From: Phytoactinopolyspora mesophila
GTDB taxonomy: Bacteria > Actinomycetota > Actinomycetes > Jiangellales > Jiangellaceae
DNA: 64,000 bases
Direction: 5' to 3'
Assembly (NCBI RefSeq): GCF_010122465.1
Contig: NZ_WLZY01000012.1
Coordinates: 1-64,000, forward strand
Part shown: in pieces, positions 8,733-17,868 of the stretch
Layout: each line of letters opens with the position of its first letter
Position numbering within the stretch: the first letter of the stretch is position 1
Translations under genes and position numbers: made by a program
The notes under the pieces: model-generated
What the model was told of the DNA's origin: nothing
What the model saw: only the letters and a program-made list of their open reading frames with translations
The model's database searches: none

Positions 8733-10388
8733 CTACTTCGTTTCCAGATCCCGGCGACGGAAGCCGTACAGCCCGAACGCGTACAGCCCAGCCGCGACCG
8801 CGGTGAGGATCAACAACGGGACTATGTCGAAGTCGGCAGAGGGCACCTGCGGCACGTGCCCGAACGGGGTGAGATTTCTGGTCCACTCCGGCACCTGAAG
8901 GATGTTTCCCAAGTAGACGACCACAAAGCTATACACCACGATGAGCCAGGTCAGCATCGTTGCTCGCGGCACCCAAGCCATCAGGGCAACCGCCACACCG
9001 GCGGTAACCCAAAGCGCCGGAACGTAGACGAGCGAGCCGGCCAATAGGTCGCCGAACACGGCGTTCTCCCCTGCCGCTGCCACACCGGCGCCGGCGAAGC
9101 CGATGCCAACGAGCAACAGCATGGCCAGGCCACCGATGCTCGCGATCGCCAAGTGGCTGCTGAGCCACTTGGACCGGGATACGGCCGTGGACAACAGGGG
9201 TTCAGCGCGACCACTCGTCTCCTCGGAACGTGGCCGCTGCATGGCGAGCACGACGTAAATCGAGCTGATAATCGCCATGATGGCCAGGACCTGTGCGCTG
9301 AAAGCCTCCAACGCGGTCCCGCCAAGGCCTTCAGTGAGCTCTGCGAACGCTGTGACGTCTTCCAGCAAGCTCTCCACGTCACCGAGGATTGACCCGTACG
9401 AAGCACCCAGCAGCATCACCCCGATGCCGAAGCCGATCAACAAGCCGCGATGCAACCGCACCGCGAAGCCGAGCGGCGTGGTGAGCGAATCCGACGCGGT
9501 TGGCTTGCCCAGGCGCGCGGCCCGTAGGCCGGCTCCGACGTCTCGTTTTATCGACAGGTAGTAGCCGATGGCAGCGAACGCGACGGCTGCCACGACCGCG
9601 ATCAGCAACGGCCACCAACGGTTGTCGACATAGACCCTGGTCTCCTGCGCCCAACCGATCGGCGAGAGCCAGTTCAGCGCGTTCTCACCGGCGTCTCCCA
9701 TGGCCCGGAGCACATATGCGACGCCGAGCGCCGAGAATCCCCAGCCAGCGGCGCCACGGGAGTATCCGGTGATCTGAATCGCGATGGCGGCGATACCGGC
9801 GAACGCGAGGCCGACAACGATGTGCCCGGTTCCGTACAGCCATGATCCGGCCCAATCGACCGTCGGAACGTCCATGGCTCCGAGCCCCACCGCCATCAAC
9901 AGGCCGACCGCCACATTGGCGAAGCCGACTATGATCAGTGCCGAAGTCAAATAGGCGTGCCGCCCAACCACCGAGGCACGGACCAGTTCGGCGCGGTTGG
10001 CCTCTTCCTCGGCGCGAGTGTGCCGGACCATGGTCAGGATGCTCATGATCGCCACCGCGATGAGAGTGAACCAGAACATCTGCTGGCCCATCATCGAGCC
10101 GTAGCTGGTGCCTTCCACCCCGGCGTGGTTGACGCCGACCATGGCGATCATGGCCGGGCTGTCAAGAGTCTGCGCGATTTCGAGCAGCTCTTCGCGGTCG
10201 CCGTAGTTCTCTTCCCAGGTCGCATTGATCAGCAGCGTCATCAGGACGATGCCGCCGGCCCAGAGCGACAGCCGAACTCGATCCCGGCGGAGGCCAAACC
10301 GTACAAGTGTGCCGGTTCCGGCCAGCGTGTTCTGCCGCCCGGGTTCGGTCCGGTGCCGAGCCGGCGGGGCAGTGATTGCCGTGGCCAT
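8733..10388 (-). CDS. ABC-2 type exporter permease (antibiotic-exporter type)
   Basis: A 551-residue membrane protein with about twelve hydrophobic helices in two halves, so it looks like a fused pair of six-helix ABC-2 permeases. This is the architecture of actinobacterial exporters such as the tetronasin/TnrB type. The first half starts at the helix LSLWAGGIVLMTLLI; the second after about residue 290 (AVRLHRGLLIGFGIGVM). Its ATG shares one base with the stop of the upstream ATPase (TGATG), giving tight coupling. The natural substrate is unknown; a lipophilic toxin or antibiotic is likely for the family. Confidence 0.88.
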   Translation of the reverse strand: MATAITAPPARHRTEPGRQNTLAGTGTLVRFGLRRDRVRLSLWAGGIVLMTLLINATWEENYGDREELLEIAQTLDSPAMIAMVGVNHAGVEGTSYGSMMGQQMFWFTLIAVAIMSILTMVRHTRAEEEANRAELVRASVVGRHAYLTSALIIVGFANVAVGLLMAVGLGAMDVPTVDWAGSWLYGTGHIVVGLAFAGIAAIAIQITGYSRGAAGWGFSALGVAYVLRAMGDAGENALNWLSPIGWAQETRVYVDNRWWPLLIAVVAAVAFAAIGYYLSIKRDVGAGLRAARLGKPTASDSLTTPLGFAVRLHRGLLIGFGIGVMLLGASYGSILGDVESLLEDVTAFAELTEGLGGTALEAFSAQVLAIMAIISSIYVVLAMQRPRSEETSGRAEPLLSTAVSRSKWLSSHLAIASIGGLAMLLLVGIGFAGAGVAAAGENAVFGDLLAGSLVYVPALWVTAGVAVALMAWVPRATMLTWLIVVYSFVVVYLGNILQVPEWTRNLTPFGHVPQVPSADFDIVPLLILTAVAAGLYAFGLYGFRRRDLETK

Positions 10389-11326
10389 CAGGACTCCTCT
10401 GCGCCGCGCCCGTTGGCGTGCGCACCCGCGCCATTGCTTTGAAGGTCATCGCCGTAATGGCGCAGCATCAGCTCTTCGAGTGTCGGCGGGTGGCTGGTGA
10501 GACTGCGGATGCCGAGCTGACTCAACTGCTTGACGGCGCCGTCGAGGTGTTCGCCGTCGACCGCGAAGCGCACTCGGCCGTCGTCGTGTTCGAAATCGTG
10601 GATGCCGGGAAGCTCGGTCAGACCTGCGGGTGGCTGCGCTGTGACAGCCTCGACAGTAGTGCGAGTCAGGTGCCGCATCTCGGCCAGCGTGCCGGACTGC
10701 ACCACCTCTCCCAGGCGGATGATGCTGATCTTGTCGCAGAGCTTCTCGACCTGGGCGAGGATGTGGCTGGAGAGCAAGACGGTCTTGCCCTCGTGTTTGG
10801 CCTGGTTGATGAAGTCCTGGAAGACGGTCTCCATCAACGGGTCCAGGCCAGCCGTGGGCTCATCCAAGATCAGCAGCTCAACGTCGGACGCAAGGGCGGC
10901 AATGATCGCCACTTTCTGCCGGTTTCCCTTGGAGTACGTACGTCCCTTTTTGGTCGGATCCAGATCGAAGCGCTCGATCAGCTCCTCACGGCGGGCCTGG
11001 TTCAATCCGCCACGCAGCCGTGCCAGTAGGTCGATGGCTTCCCCACCGGTCAGGTTGGGCCAGAGTTCGACGTCACCCGGCACATACGCCAGCCGCCTGT
11101 GCAGCTCCACCGCGTCGTTCCACGGGTCGCCCCCTAGCAACACCGCCCGACCGGAGTCCGCTCGCAGCAGCCCCAGCAACACCCGGATGGTGGTGGACTT
11201 CCCGGCCCCGTTGGGCCCCAGAAAGCCATGCACTTCGCCCGTCTCCACCTGCAGGTTCAGCCCGTTCAAGGCACGTGTCTGGCCAAAGGTCTTGACCACG
11301 CCAGTCACATCGATCGCTGTTGTCAT
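10388..11326 (-). CDS. ABC transporter ATP-binding protein (drug exporter type)
   Basis: Nucleotide-binding subunit of about 312 residues for the permease that follows. It has Walker [10 protein letters not shown], the signature region YSKGNRQKV, Walker [14 protein letters not shown] and the switch histidine in [11 protein letters not shown]. The C-terminal 90 residues are the extension typical of DrrA-like exporters. I start at 11326 (MTTAIDVTG), which leaves an operator-like inverted repeat just upstream. The regulator gene is divergent, so the unit looks like a substrate-induced self-resistance or detoxification exporter. Confidence 0.92.
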   Translation of the reverse strand: MTTAIDVTGVVKTFGQTRALNGLNLQVETGEVHGFLGPNGAGKSTTIRVLLGLLRADSGRAVLLGGDPWNDAVELHRRLAYVPGDVELWPNLTGGEAIDLLARLRGGLNQARREELIERFDLDPTKKGRTYSKGNRQKVAIIAALASDVELLILDEPTAGLDPLMETVFQDFINQAKHEGKTVLLSSHILAQVEKLCDKISIIRLGEVVQSGTLAEMRHLTRTTVEAVTAQPPAGLTELPGIHDFEHDDGRVRFAVDGEHLDGAVKQLSQLGIRSLTSHPPTLEELMLRHYGDDLQSNGAGAHANGRGAEES

Positions 11327-11346
11327 GGCGATCACTTTACACATGC

Positions 11347-11362
11347 TTCACACTTTTGTGAA
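11347..11362. promoter_or_regulatory. Operator-like inverted repeat before the ABC exporter
   Basis: TTCACA-CTTT-TGTGAA is a perfect 6-bp inverted repeat 21-36 nt upstream of the ATPase start, in the gap shared with the divergent GbsR/MarR-type regulator. It is the obvious candidate binding site for that regulator. The half-site TTCAC/GTGAA also occurs before the paralogous regulator at 14778. Confidence 0.6.
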
Positions 11363-11540
11363 AGCTATGAATGGCGCTATTCTCGGCTCCTGAGACAATG
11401 GTCAGAAGTACGAGCCGGATAGCCACGAGGCCGGGACGTGGGCACCACCGTGAATCGCTTCCCTAGATCCACTGCAGCACGGAACACACGCTCCTGGCTA
11501 CAAGATTGAACAGAGTCACGTCACATTGGGGGATTCGAGT

Positions 11541-12140
11541 TTGTCGACGACGCCAGACGACGCGGATGCCGGGCTCCTGCAGCAGGCCCAGCGCGACGAA
11601 GAAGCGCATCAGCAGAACGTCCTCAAGTTCGTGGAGCAGTTCGCCATGCTCCTCTCGGAGGCCGGTCTCCCTCGCATGTCGGCACGTGTCTTCGCGTATG
11701 TTCTGGCCGACGACGCCGAGATCTACACCGCACGCGAACTCTCAGAGGGACTACGGGTCAGCCCGGCCGCGGTGTCGGGAGCAGTTCGCCAGCTAGTTCA
11801 AGCCGGCCTGCTCGCCAAGGAGCGAGCGCCAGGTTCTCGCGTGGACCACTACCGGGTCTACGACGACGACATCTGGAGTTCCATCATGGCTCAGCGCCGG
11901 CCATTCATCGTCCGGACCTTGGAAGTGCTGTCGGAAGGCCTCGAGGTGATCGGCACCGAGCGCCCAGGTGGCCGCCGCATCCGCGAGACCATCGAGTTCT
12001 ACCGCTTCATCGAAGAGCACATGTGGGCTGCCATGGCTGAATGGCAGAAGCATCGCCGGCACGCGGCGGACAGGGCGTTCACGGGCGGCAGCAGCGATCC
12101 AGGGAACCCGCCACATAAACCGGACACATCAGAAAAGTAA
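11541..12140 (+). CDS. GbsR/MarR-family winged-helix regulator
   Basis: A DNA-binding regulator of about 199 residues. A long N-terminal helix leads into a winged helix-turn-helix at about residues 45-115 (YTARELSEGLRVSPAAVSGAVRQL spread over two helices), followed by the wing sequence SRVDHYRVYDDD. The TTG at 11541 has GGGGGA seven bases upstream and is preferred to a TTG at 11526 that has no ribosome site. It is divergent from the ABC exporter and presumably represses it. The gene at 14778 is a paralogue with the same core and the same placement beside a transporter. Confidence 0.86.
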   Translation: MSTTPDDADAGLLQQAQRDEEAHQQNVLKFVEQFAMLLSEAGLPRMSARVFAYVLADDAEIYTARELSEGLRVSPAAVSGAVRQLVQAGLLAKERAPGSRVDHYRVYDDDIWSSIMAQRRPFIVRTLEVLSEGLEVIGTERPGGRRIRETIEFYRFIEEHMWAAMAEWQKHRRHAADRAFTGGSSDPGNPPHKPDTSEK

Positions 12141-12200
12141 TCTCGAAACTCCCGCCCCAGCCCCGGGGCACCCCGACGGCCCTCCTGGAAAGCGAACGAC

Positions 12201-13787
12201 GTGGAACCTGCCTACCTTCTGGTGCCATTCCTTGGCGGCCTGGCCGCCATGGCCATCAGGCTTCCGCCCCTGGTCGGATTCCTCGGCGCAGGGTTCGCGC
12301 TCAACGCCATGGGATACGAAATCACCCCTGAGCTGAGCACCATCGCCGATCTCGGCGTCACGCTATTGCTTTTCACCATCGGCCTGAAACTCAACATCCG
12401 CACTCTCCTTCGAGGTGAGGTCTGGGGCGGGGCCACCATTCACATGCTGGCGTCCACTGGATTCCTGGTCGCCTTCTTGGCACTGCTGAAGTTCGCCGGG
12501 TTGTCCATGCTGCACGAAGCCGGCTGGACCACATTCGCCCTACTGGCATTCGCACTGTCTTTCTCGAGCACCGTCTTCGCTGTCAAGATCCTGGAGGAAC
12601 GTAGCGAGACCCGATCCCTGTACGGACGGTTGGCGATCGGCGTGCTGATCATGCAGGACATTTTCGCCGTCGTCTTCCTCACGGCGTCGACGGGCGACCT
12701 CCCCAGTCCGTGGGCAGCCGGCCTTCTCCTGCTGATCCCGGCGGCACCGTTGCTCCGCAACCTGCTCGTCCGCGTCGGGCACGGCGAGATGCAGATCTTG
12801 TTCGGAGTGGTGCTCGCACTTGTCGTCGGTTACGCCCTGTTCGAACAAGTAGGAATCAAGGGTGACCTCGGAGCATTGATCGTGGGGATGCTGCTGGCGC
12901 CACATCCGGCCGCAAACGGGCTCTCCAAGGCCTTGTTCAATCTGAAAGAACTGTTCCTGGTCGGATTCTTCGTCTCGATCGGCTTGACAGCCCTGCCCAC
13001 CTGGGAAACCGTCGGAGTCGCTCTGCTCCTCGTGGTTGTGCTGCCTTTGAAGAGTGCCCTGTTCATGGTGATCTTCTCCGGCTTCAAGTTGCGGCATCGC
13101 ACATCGTTCTTGGCCTCGCTCAGTCTGAGCAACTTCTCCGAGTTCGGCCTGATCGTGGCGGTGCTTGCCGCAAGCCAGGGGTGGCTCGATGACGAATGGC
13201 TCGTCACGCTCTCTCTGACCGTGGCGCTCAGCTTCGCCCTCGCGGCATTACTCAACGCACGCAGCAGTCCGCTCCTCCGGCGGGCGCAGCGACACCTGCC
13301 CGATCAAGACCTGACCAAGCTGCATCCTGCGGACCGGCCCATCGACCTGGGCGATGCCGGAGCGGTGGTGTTGGGTATGGGACGCGTTGGGCGTGGCGCC
13401 TACGACCGCCTGTCGCAGGCCTACGGCATGCGGGTACTTGGCGTCGAGGCGGACGAGACCAAAGTCGCTCAGCTTCGAGCCAAGGGTTACACCGTCGTAG
13501 AAGGAGATGCGGCAGACCCGGACTTCTGGGAACGGCTTGAGTTGTCCGACCGCGTCGAACACGTCATCTTGGCCATGCCGCATCACGCGGGCAACGTCTT
13601 CGCCTTGGATCAACTTCAGGGAAGCTCGTTTCAGGGGCGCATTGCTGCCGTCGTCAAGCATCTCGATGAGATCGAGCCACTTCGCCGACAGGGTGCCCAA
13701 GCCGTGTTCAACCTGTACGACGAGGCCGGCTCGGCAGTCGCCGACAGCGCGATGAAGGCCGACGACACCGAACCACCACGGAGCTGA
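12201..13787 (+). CDS. CPA2-family monovalent cation/proton antiporter with RCK domain
   Basis: A 528-residue inner-membrane antiporter. The N-terminal ~365 residues form about twelve helices of the Na+/H+ exchanger fold, with LGVTLLLFTIGLKL and GIKGDLGALIVGMLL as typical CPA2 segments. Then comes a cytosolic Rossmann RCK/TrkA-N domain with VVLGMGRVGRGAYDRL and the acidic ribose-binding stretch VLGVEADE. This is the KefB/KefC/YbaL arrangement, exchanging K+ (or Na+) for H+ under nucleotide control. The start is GTG. No ancillary KefF/KefG gene is next to it, so glutathione-adduct gating is unlikely. Confidence 0.88.
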   Translation: MEPAYLLVPFLGGLAAMAIRLPPLVGFLGAGFALNAMGYEITPELSTIADLGVTLLLFTIGLKLNIRTLLRGEVWGGATIHMLASTGFLVAFLALLKFAGLSMLHEAGWTTFALLAFALSFSSTVFAVKILEERSETRSLYGRLAIGVLIMQDIFAVVFLTASTGDLPSPWAAGLLLLIPAAPLLRNLLVRVGHGEMQILFGVVLALVVGYALFEQVGIKGDLGALIVGMLLAPHPAANGLSKALFNLKELFLVGFFVSIGLTALPTWETVGVALLLVVVLPLKSALFMVIFSGFKLRHRTSFLASLSLSNFSEFGLIVAVLAASQGWLDDEWLVTLSLTVALSFALAALLNARSSPLLRRAQRHLPDQDLTKLHPADRPIDLGDAGAVVLGMGRVGRGAYDRLSQAYGMRVLGVEADETKVAQLRAKGYTVVEGDAADPDFWERLELSDRVEHVILAMPHHAGNVFALDQLQGSSFQGRIAAVVKHLDEIEPLRRQGAQAVFNLYDEAGSAVADSAMKADDTEPPRS

Positions 13788-13788
13788 C

Positions 13789-14673
13789 TCAACTCGCGAT
13801 CAGCATCTTGTCCGGAACCCGTGGAGCCACGATGAACCGGTTGCGAGCCAACAGCATGACGCCGGAGGCGGCGACGACGGCCGCCAGCCCCGCCAAGACC
13901 GCGCCGCCGGCCCCCGCCACGAACCGCTCGCCCAGCAGCTGCAGCCCGATGGTCGCCGCAACGATCGGGTTGACGATCGTCAGCGTCGCCAGCGGGGCGC
14001 CTACTCCCGCGCGGTAGGCCGCCTGCGCCAGCAGCAGGCCACCGAAAGCCAGACCGACCATGATGGCCGAGGCCGGAGCGATCGCTTCAGTCCAGCCATG
14101 GTCGGACATCCGGACAGTGACAGTCCTGGCCATCGCCGACGCCACGCCGAACGCGACACCGGCAGCCGCGGCGTGCACCAGGCTGCGGGTCACCAGCCGC
14201 TTGGCGCCCATCGCGGCCACGACCAAACCAGCCATGATGCCGACCGCCACCACCGTGAGCGCCCGGACCTCCGACGAGCTCAATGCGATCCTTGGGCCCT
14301 CGGCCGTCGTCAGATGCAGCAGCAGGCCCAGACCTGCCATGGTCAGGGCCACGCCGAGCCATTCGGCCCGCACCACCCGCCGCCCGGCCAGCGCAGCTGA
14401 AAGGGTCAACGCCAGGACGAGGGTCAACGCGCCCAATGGCTGCACCACCGTCAGCGGCCCGAAATGTAGCGCGACGATGTGCAGTGACGAGGCGATACCG
14501 GTCAGAACGACCGCCCACCACCATCGAGCCCGCCGCAACAGCCTCAATGTACCTAACCGGCGAGCAGGCGAAGCGCTGTGCGCACCGGCGATCCGCTCCT
14601 GGAACACCGCCGCCGAGGCGTGGAACGTGGCAGCGGCGATCGACAACGTCACCGCAATGCCCCAAGCGTTCAC
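13789..14673 (-). CDS. EamA/DMT-family transporter
   Basis: A 294-residue membrane protein with about nine or ten short helices and an internal two-fold repeat. The sequences QPLGALTLVLALTLSAAL and GAPLATLTIVNPIVAATIG are the equivalent helices of the two halves, as in drug/metabolite transporters. The N terminus (helix-SSLHIVALHFGPLTVVQPLG) resembles the actinobacterial DMT branch related to NIPA-type proteins. The substrate is unknown. It converges on the antiporter gene, its stop lying one base away, and is divergent from the MarR-type paralogue, probably its regulator. Confidence 0.82.
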   Translation of the reverse strand: MNAWGIAVTLSIAAATFHASAAVFQERIAGAHSASPARRLGTLRLLRRARWWWAVVLTGIASSLHIVALHFGPLTVVQPLGALTLVLALTLSAALAGRRVVRAEWLGVALTMAGLGLLLHLTTAEGPRIALSSSEVRALTVVAVGIMAGLVVAAMGAKRLVTRSLVHAAAAGVAFGVASAMARTVTVRMSDHGWTEAIAPASAIMVGLAFGGLLLAQAAYRAGVGAPLATLTIVNPIVAATIGLQLLGERFVAGAGGAVLAGLAAVVAASGVMLLARNRFIVAPRVPDKMLIAS

Positions 14674-14741
14674 GCAGAGATCCTTGCACTAATCCGTGAT
14701 GGGGCAACAACCCCCTGCCATGCTTGAGCATGATACGCGAG

Positions 14742-14775
14742 ATTCACAAATTCATGAATTCTGAATATCGTGAAT
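14742..14775. promoter_or_regulatory. Operator-like palindromes before the second GbsR/MarR regulator
   Basis: An exact 12-bp palindrome (AATTCATGAATT, 14749-14760) sits inside a wider inverted pair ATTCAC (14742-14747) and GTGAAT (14770-14775), just upstream of the regulator start. The AT-rich run stands out from its GC-rich surroundings. Both the regulator and the divergent EamA gene could be controlled from here. Confidence 0.58.
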
Positions 14776-14777
14776 GT

Positions 14778-15362
14778 ATGGCGCAAGACGAACACTCCGC
14801 AACCGCGAGCCGCGCCCACCGTCACTCCCAGGACGCGCAGAACTCCGGGCCGGCCACTGCCCACGAGACGGACGAAGCGTGGTGGCGGGTCGTGGACCGC
14901 CTCGCACTCGTCTTCTCCGACGGCGGTCTCAGCCGGATGCCCGCCCGGGTCTTCGCCTTCGTGCTGGTCGACGACGATGAACGCTACACCGCACGCCAGC
15001 TGGCGGATGGTCTGCAGGTGAGTCCGGCGGCCATATCCGGTGCACTCCAGAGCCTCGTCAGCGTCGGCCTGCTGGCTCGAGAACGTGAGCCCGGCAGCCG
15101 CGCCGACGTGTACCGCGTGTACGACGGCGATGTCTGGGCACGGATCATGCAGCAACGGGAGCCGGTAACTGCGCGATACGAGTCGGTCCTGCGCGAAGGC
15201 GCGGCCGCCCTGGCACCAGGCCAAGGCGCCCGCCGGCTCCACGAAAGCGCCGAGTACATGAGTTTCATGCACCAGACCATCCGCCAGGCCGTCATGCAGT
15301 GGCACGAGTACCGGCGGCAACTGAACCTCGACCCGCCGGCCGGCAGCCGCCACCCCTCGTAG
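14778..15362 (+). CDS. GbsR/MarR-family winged-helix regulator, paralogue
   Basis: A regulator of about 194 residues closely related to the one at 11541. They share RMPARVFAFVLVDDDERYTA/RMSARVFAYVLADDAEIYTA-type segments, the recognition helix region SPAAISGALQSLV, and SRADVYRVYDGD in the wing. The ATG at 14778 (MAQDEHSATAS) avoids translating the palindromes. It is divergent from the EamA transporter. Having two paralogues 3 kb apart, each beside a transporter, suggests duplication of a regulator-exporter module with a partner swap. Confidence 0.84.
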   Translation: MAQDEHSATASRAHRHSQDAQNSGPATAHETDEAWWRVVDRLALVFSDGGLSRMPARVFAFVLVDDDERYTARQLADGLQVSPAAISGALQSLVSVGLLAREREPGSRADVYRVYDGDVWARIMQQREPVTARYESVLREGAAALAPGQGARRLHESAEYMSFMHQTIRQAVMQWHEYRRQLNLDPPAGSRHPS

Positions 15363-15404
15363 CCAGGCGCCGTCATTGCCTCAAGCACCAAGACCCCGCG
15401 GGTT

Positions 15405-16397
15405 CTAAGCGCTCTTCGACTGGTCCTCCCACTCGAGCCGGTCCACCGCGTCGAGAATGCGGTCCACGCCGGGCAGGTAATGATGCTCGTACAGCGGCGG
15501 CGGGTACGGCACGTCGAAGCCGGTGACCCGCAGAACCGGCGCGTCGAGGGAATAGAAGCAACGCTCCTGGATACGGGCGACGAGTTCGGCACCGATTCCG
15601 GCGAAGCCGTTGGCCTCGGTGACCACCACACAACGTCCGGTCCGGGTGACGGAGCCGACGATCGTGGCATCGTCCAAGGGAACCAGCGTACGCAGATCGA
15701 CTACTTCGATGTCCAAGCCTTGCTCGGTGGCCGCCTCCGCGGCTTCCAGTGCCGTAGGAACGGTCGTGCCATACGCGATAAGGGTGATGTCGGACCCGGT
15801 CCGCCGGATCGACGCCTGACCGAAACCGGCGGTGCGAACCGGCATACTGGCTTCGGACTTGGTCCAGTACAACTTCTTCGGCTCCATGAACACGACCGGG
15901 TCGGGATCGTCGATCGCCTCACGCAGCAGCGAGTACGCATCCTCCACCGTCGCCGGCGTGACCACTTTGAGCCCGGGTATGTGCGCGTAGTGGCTCTCCG
16001 ACGAGTCGGAGTGATGCTCCACTCCGCCGATCCCGCCTCCGTAGGGAATCCGGATCACCATGGGCACATGAACCGCGCCGCGAGTCCGGTTCCGGATCTT
16101 CGCCACATGCGAGGCGAGCTGTTCGAACGCGGGATAGGCGAAGGCGTCGAACTGCATCTCGATCACCGGCCGGAACCCCTGCATCGCCATGCCGACCGCG
16201 AAGCCGGCGATACCGCTCTCCGCCAGGGGTGTGTCGAAACAGCGGTCCTCGCCGAATTCCTCAGCCAACCCGGCCGTGACAGTGAAGACACCGCCGAGTG
16301 TGCCGACGTCTTCTCCGAATACGACGACAGAGCTGTCGGCTTGCATCGCATCGCGCATCGCGGCATTCAGCGCCTGAGCCATCGAGATCGCCATCAC
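15405..16397 (-). CDS. bkdB: Branched-chain alpha-keto acid dehydrogenase E1 beta subunit
   Basis: A 330-residue transketolase-like subunit of the 2-oxoisovalerate (or pyruvate/acetoin) dehydrogenase complex. The pyrimidine-binding half has GEDVGTLGGVF and TPLAESGIAGFAVGMA; the C-terminal transketolase domain has LRVTGFDVPYPPPLYE. It is the second gene of the unit, overlapping E1 alpha by 4 nt. Downstream there is a convergent regulator rather than an E2 acyltransferase, which is unusual for a bkd cluster. The complex supplies branched acyl-CoA starters for fatty acids. Confidence 0.9.
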   Translation of the reverse strand: MMAISMAQALNAAMRDAMQADSSVVVFGEDVGTLGGVFTVTAGLAEEFGEDRCFDTPLAESGIAGFAVGMAMQGFRPVIEMQFDAFAYPAFEQLASHVAKIRNRTRGAVHVPMVIRIPYGGGIGGVEHHSDSSESHYAHIPGLKVVTPATVEDAYSLLREAIDDPDPVVFMEPKKLYWTKSEASMPVRTAGFGQASIRRTGSDITLIAYGTTVPTALEAAEAATEQGLDIEVVDLRTLVPLDDATIVGSVTRTGRCVVVTEANGFAGIGAELVARIQERCFYSLDAPVLRVTGFDVPYPPPLYEHHYLPGVDRILDAVDRLEWEDQSKSA

Positions 16398-17554
16398 GCC
16401 TCCTGCGCCAGTTCGGCTTCCAGCTGAGAACGTTGTTCACGCAATTGTGGAGTCGGCTCGGCGAACACGTAATCGAAGATCTCCAGCGGATGCACCTCCG
16501 GGTTGGCGTTCAGCTGTGGCCGCATTCCCGTCGCGAAGTCTTCCGCGGCGTCATTAGCCGCCTTGATGTCGCTGTCGGTCAGAACACCGGCGGCCGAGAG
16601 GTAGGCCTCGAGCCGAGTCATCGGATCGCGCTCGATCCATTCCTCGGCCTCCGAGGCGTCCCGGTAGCGGCCGACCGGGTCGGCGTTGGTATGCGCGTCC
16701 ATCCGGTACGTGTGGGCTTCGACCAAGACCGGTCCGCGGCCGGTCCGGGCGAACGCCACGGCGTCCGAGAGGACCGACACCACGGCCACGGCGTCGTTGC
16801 CGTCCACCTGCTCACTCCGGATCCCGTAGCCGACCCCCTTGTGAGCCAACGAGGGCGCGGCCGACTGCCGCGACAACGGCACCGAGATCGCATACCTGTT
16901 GTTCTGCACCAGGAACACCACCGGCGCGTTGAAGACCGCGGCGAAGTTCAATGCTTCGTGGAAATCTCCCTCACTGGTTCCGCCGTCGCCGACATAAACC
17001 ATCGCGACAAGGTCCTCGCCCCGGCGTCGTGCCGCGTATGCCAGCCCAACAGCGTGTGGCATGTGGGTTGCCAGCGGGGTGCACTGCGGTGCCGTTCGAG
17101 TAGCCATCGGGTCATAGCCGCAATGCCAATCTCCGCGAAGCAACCCCAGAGCCTCAACCGGGTCGATTCCCCGGGAAATCAGCGCCACCGTGTCCCGATA
17201 GGTGGGGAAGAGCCAATCCCGCTCGTCGAGCACAACCACGCCACCGACCTGGCAAGCTTCCTGCCCGCGTGATGATGGATAAACGGCCAGCCGGCCCATC
17301 TTCGTCAATGCGGTCGCTTCGGTATTGAACCGGCGCCCCACCACCATGGCCCGATAGGCCGACAACAAGAGCTTTTCCGACGGGAATTCGTACCCGTTGC
17401 GTTCAGCCCGCGGCGCCAGCTCGCCATCCGGGGTCACAAATCGCACCGGCGAATCCGACGGCAGGTGCTGAACCTCGTTCTTGGTGGCAGCTTCCAGACC
17501 CGCATCCGGATGCGGTGCCCCAGAGCCCCTGCCGGGTGCACTCCTCTCAGACAT
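16394..17554 (-). CDS. bkdA: Branched-chain alpha-keto acid dehydrogenase E1 alpha subunit
   Basis: Thiamine-diphosphate subunit of 386 residues. The ThDP motif GDGGTSEGDFHEALNFAA ends with VQNN in the standard place, and the phosphorylation-loop-like RMDAHTNADP region is present. The first ~40 residues are polar and variable. It is the first gene of the E1 pair and lies divergent from an Lrp-type regulator across a 314-bp gap, the usual bkdR arrangement. The E2 and E3 subunits must be encoded elsewhere in the genome. Confidence 0.9.
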   Translation of the reverse strand: MSERSAPGRGSGAPHPDAGLEAATKNEVQHLPSDSPVRFVTPDGELAPRAERNGYEFPSEKLLLSAYRAMVVGRRFNTEATALTKMGRLAVYPSSRGQEACQVGGVVVLDERDWLFPTYRDTVALISRGIDPVEALGLLRGDWHCGYDPMATRTAPQCTPLATHMPHAVGLAYAARRRGEDLVAMVYVGDGGTSEGDFHEALNFAAVFNAPVVFLVQNNRYAISVPLSRQSAAPSLAHKGVGYGIRSEQVDGNDAVAVVSVLSDAVAFARTGRGPVLVEAHTYRMDAHTNADPVGRYRDASEAEEWIERDPMTRLEAYLSAAGVLTDSDIKAANDAAEDFATGMRPQLNANPEVHPLEIFDYVFAEPTPQLREQRSQLEAELAQEA

Positions 17555-17868
17555 CGCGTGCCCCCTGTACCGTCCCGGTTTCCGCCTTGAGGAACTGCGC
17601 CAAAACCATCGGCATCACCCGCTCACCCTCACCCTTTCCACAACGACAATAGTCCGGACGTTTCCCTCGGCGCGATCAGCTCACGATCGCCCTCTGGAAA
17701 CACCCGGACGCGACCGAGCGGCCGGAGGTCCGGACCAGCACACTGAGAAATCGCGCGAACTTCACATCTTTTCCAGTCCGCTGGTCTTGACTTCAAATCC
17801 TGCGCTCGATGGGATGGTCTTCTCCACATTCGCGGCAATTCGATGACAGTCGGCTGAGGAGACGGGGC
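17555..17868. promoter_or_regulatory. Divergent bkd/Lrp intergenic region
   Basis: A 314-bp gap between the divergently transcribed E1 alpha gene and the Lrp-type regulator. It must hold both promoters and probably Lrp binding sites. GAGGAG followed by seven bases before the ATG at 17869 is the ribosome site of the regulator. TTGACT at 17786 could be a -35 element, but I see no matching -10. No gene is supported here. Confidence 0.45.
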
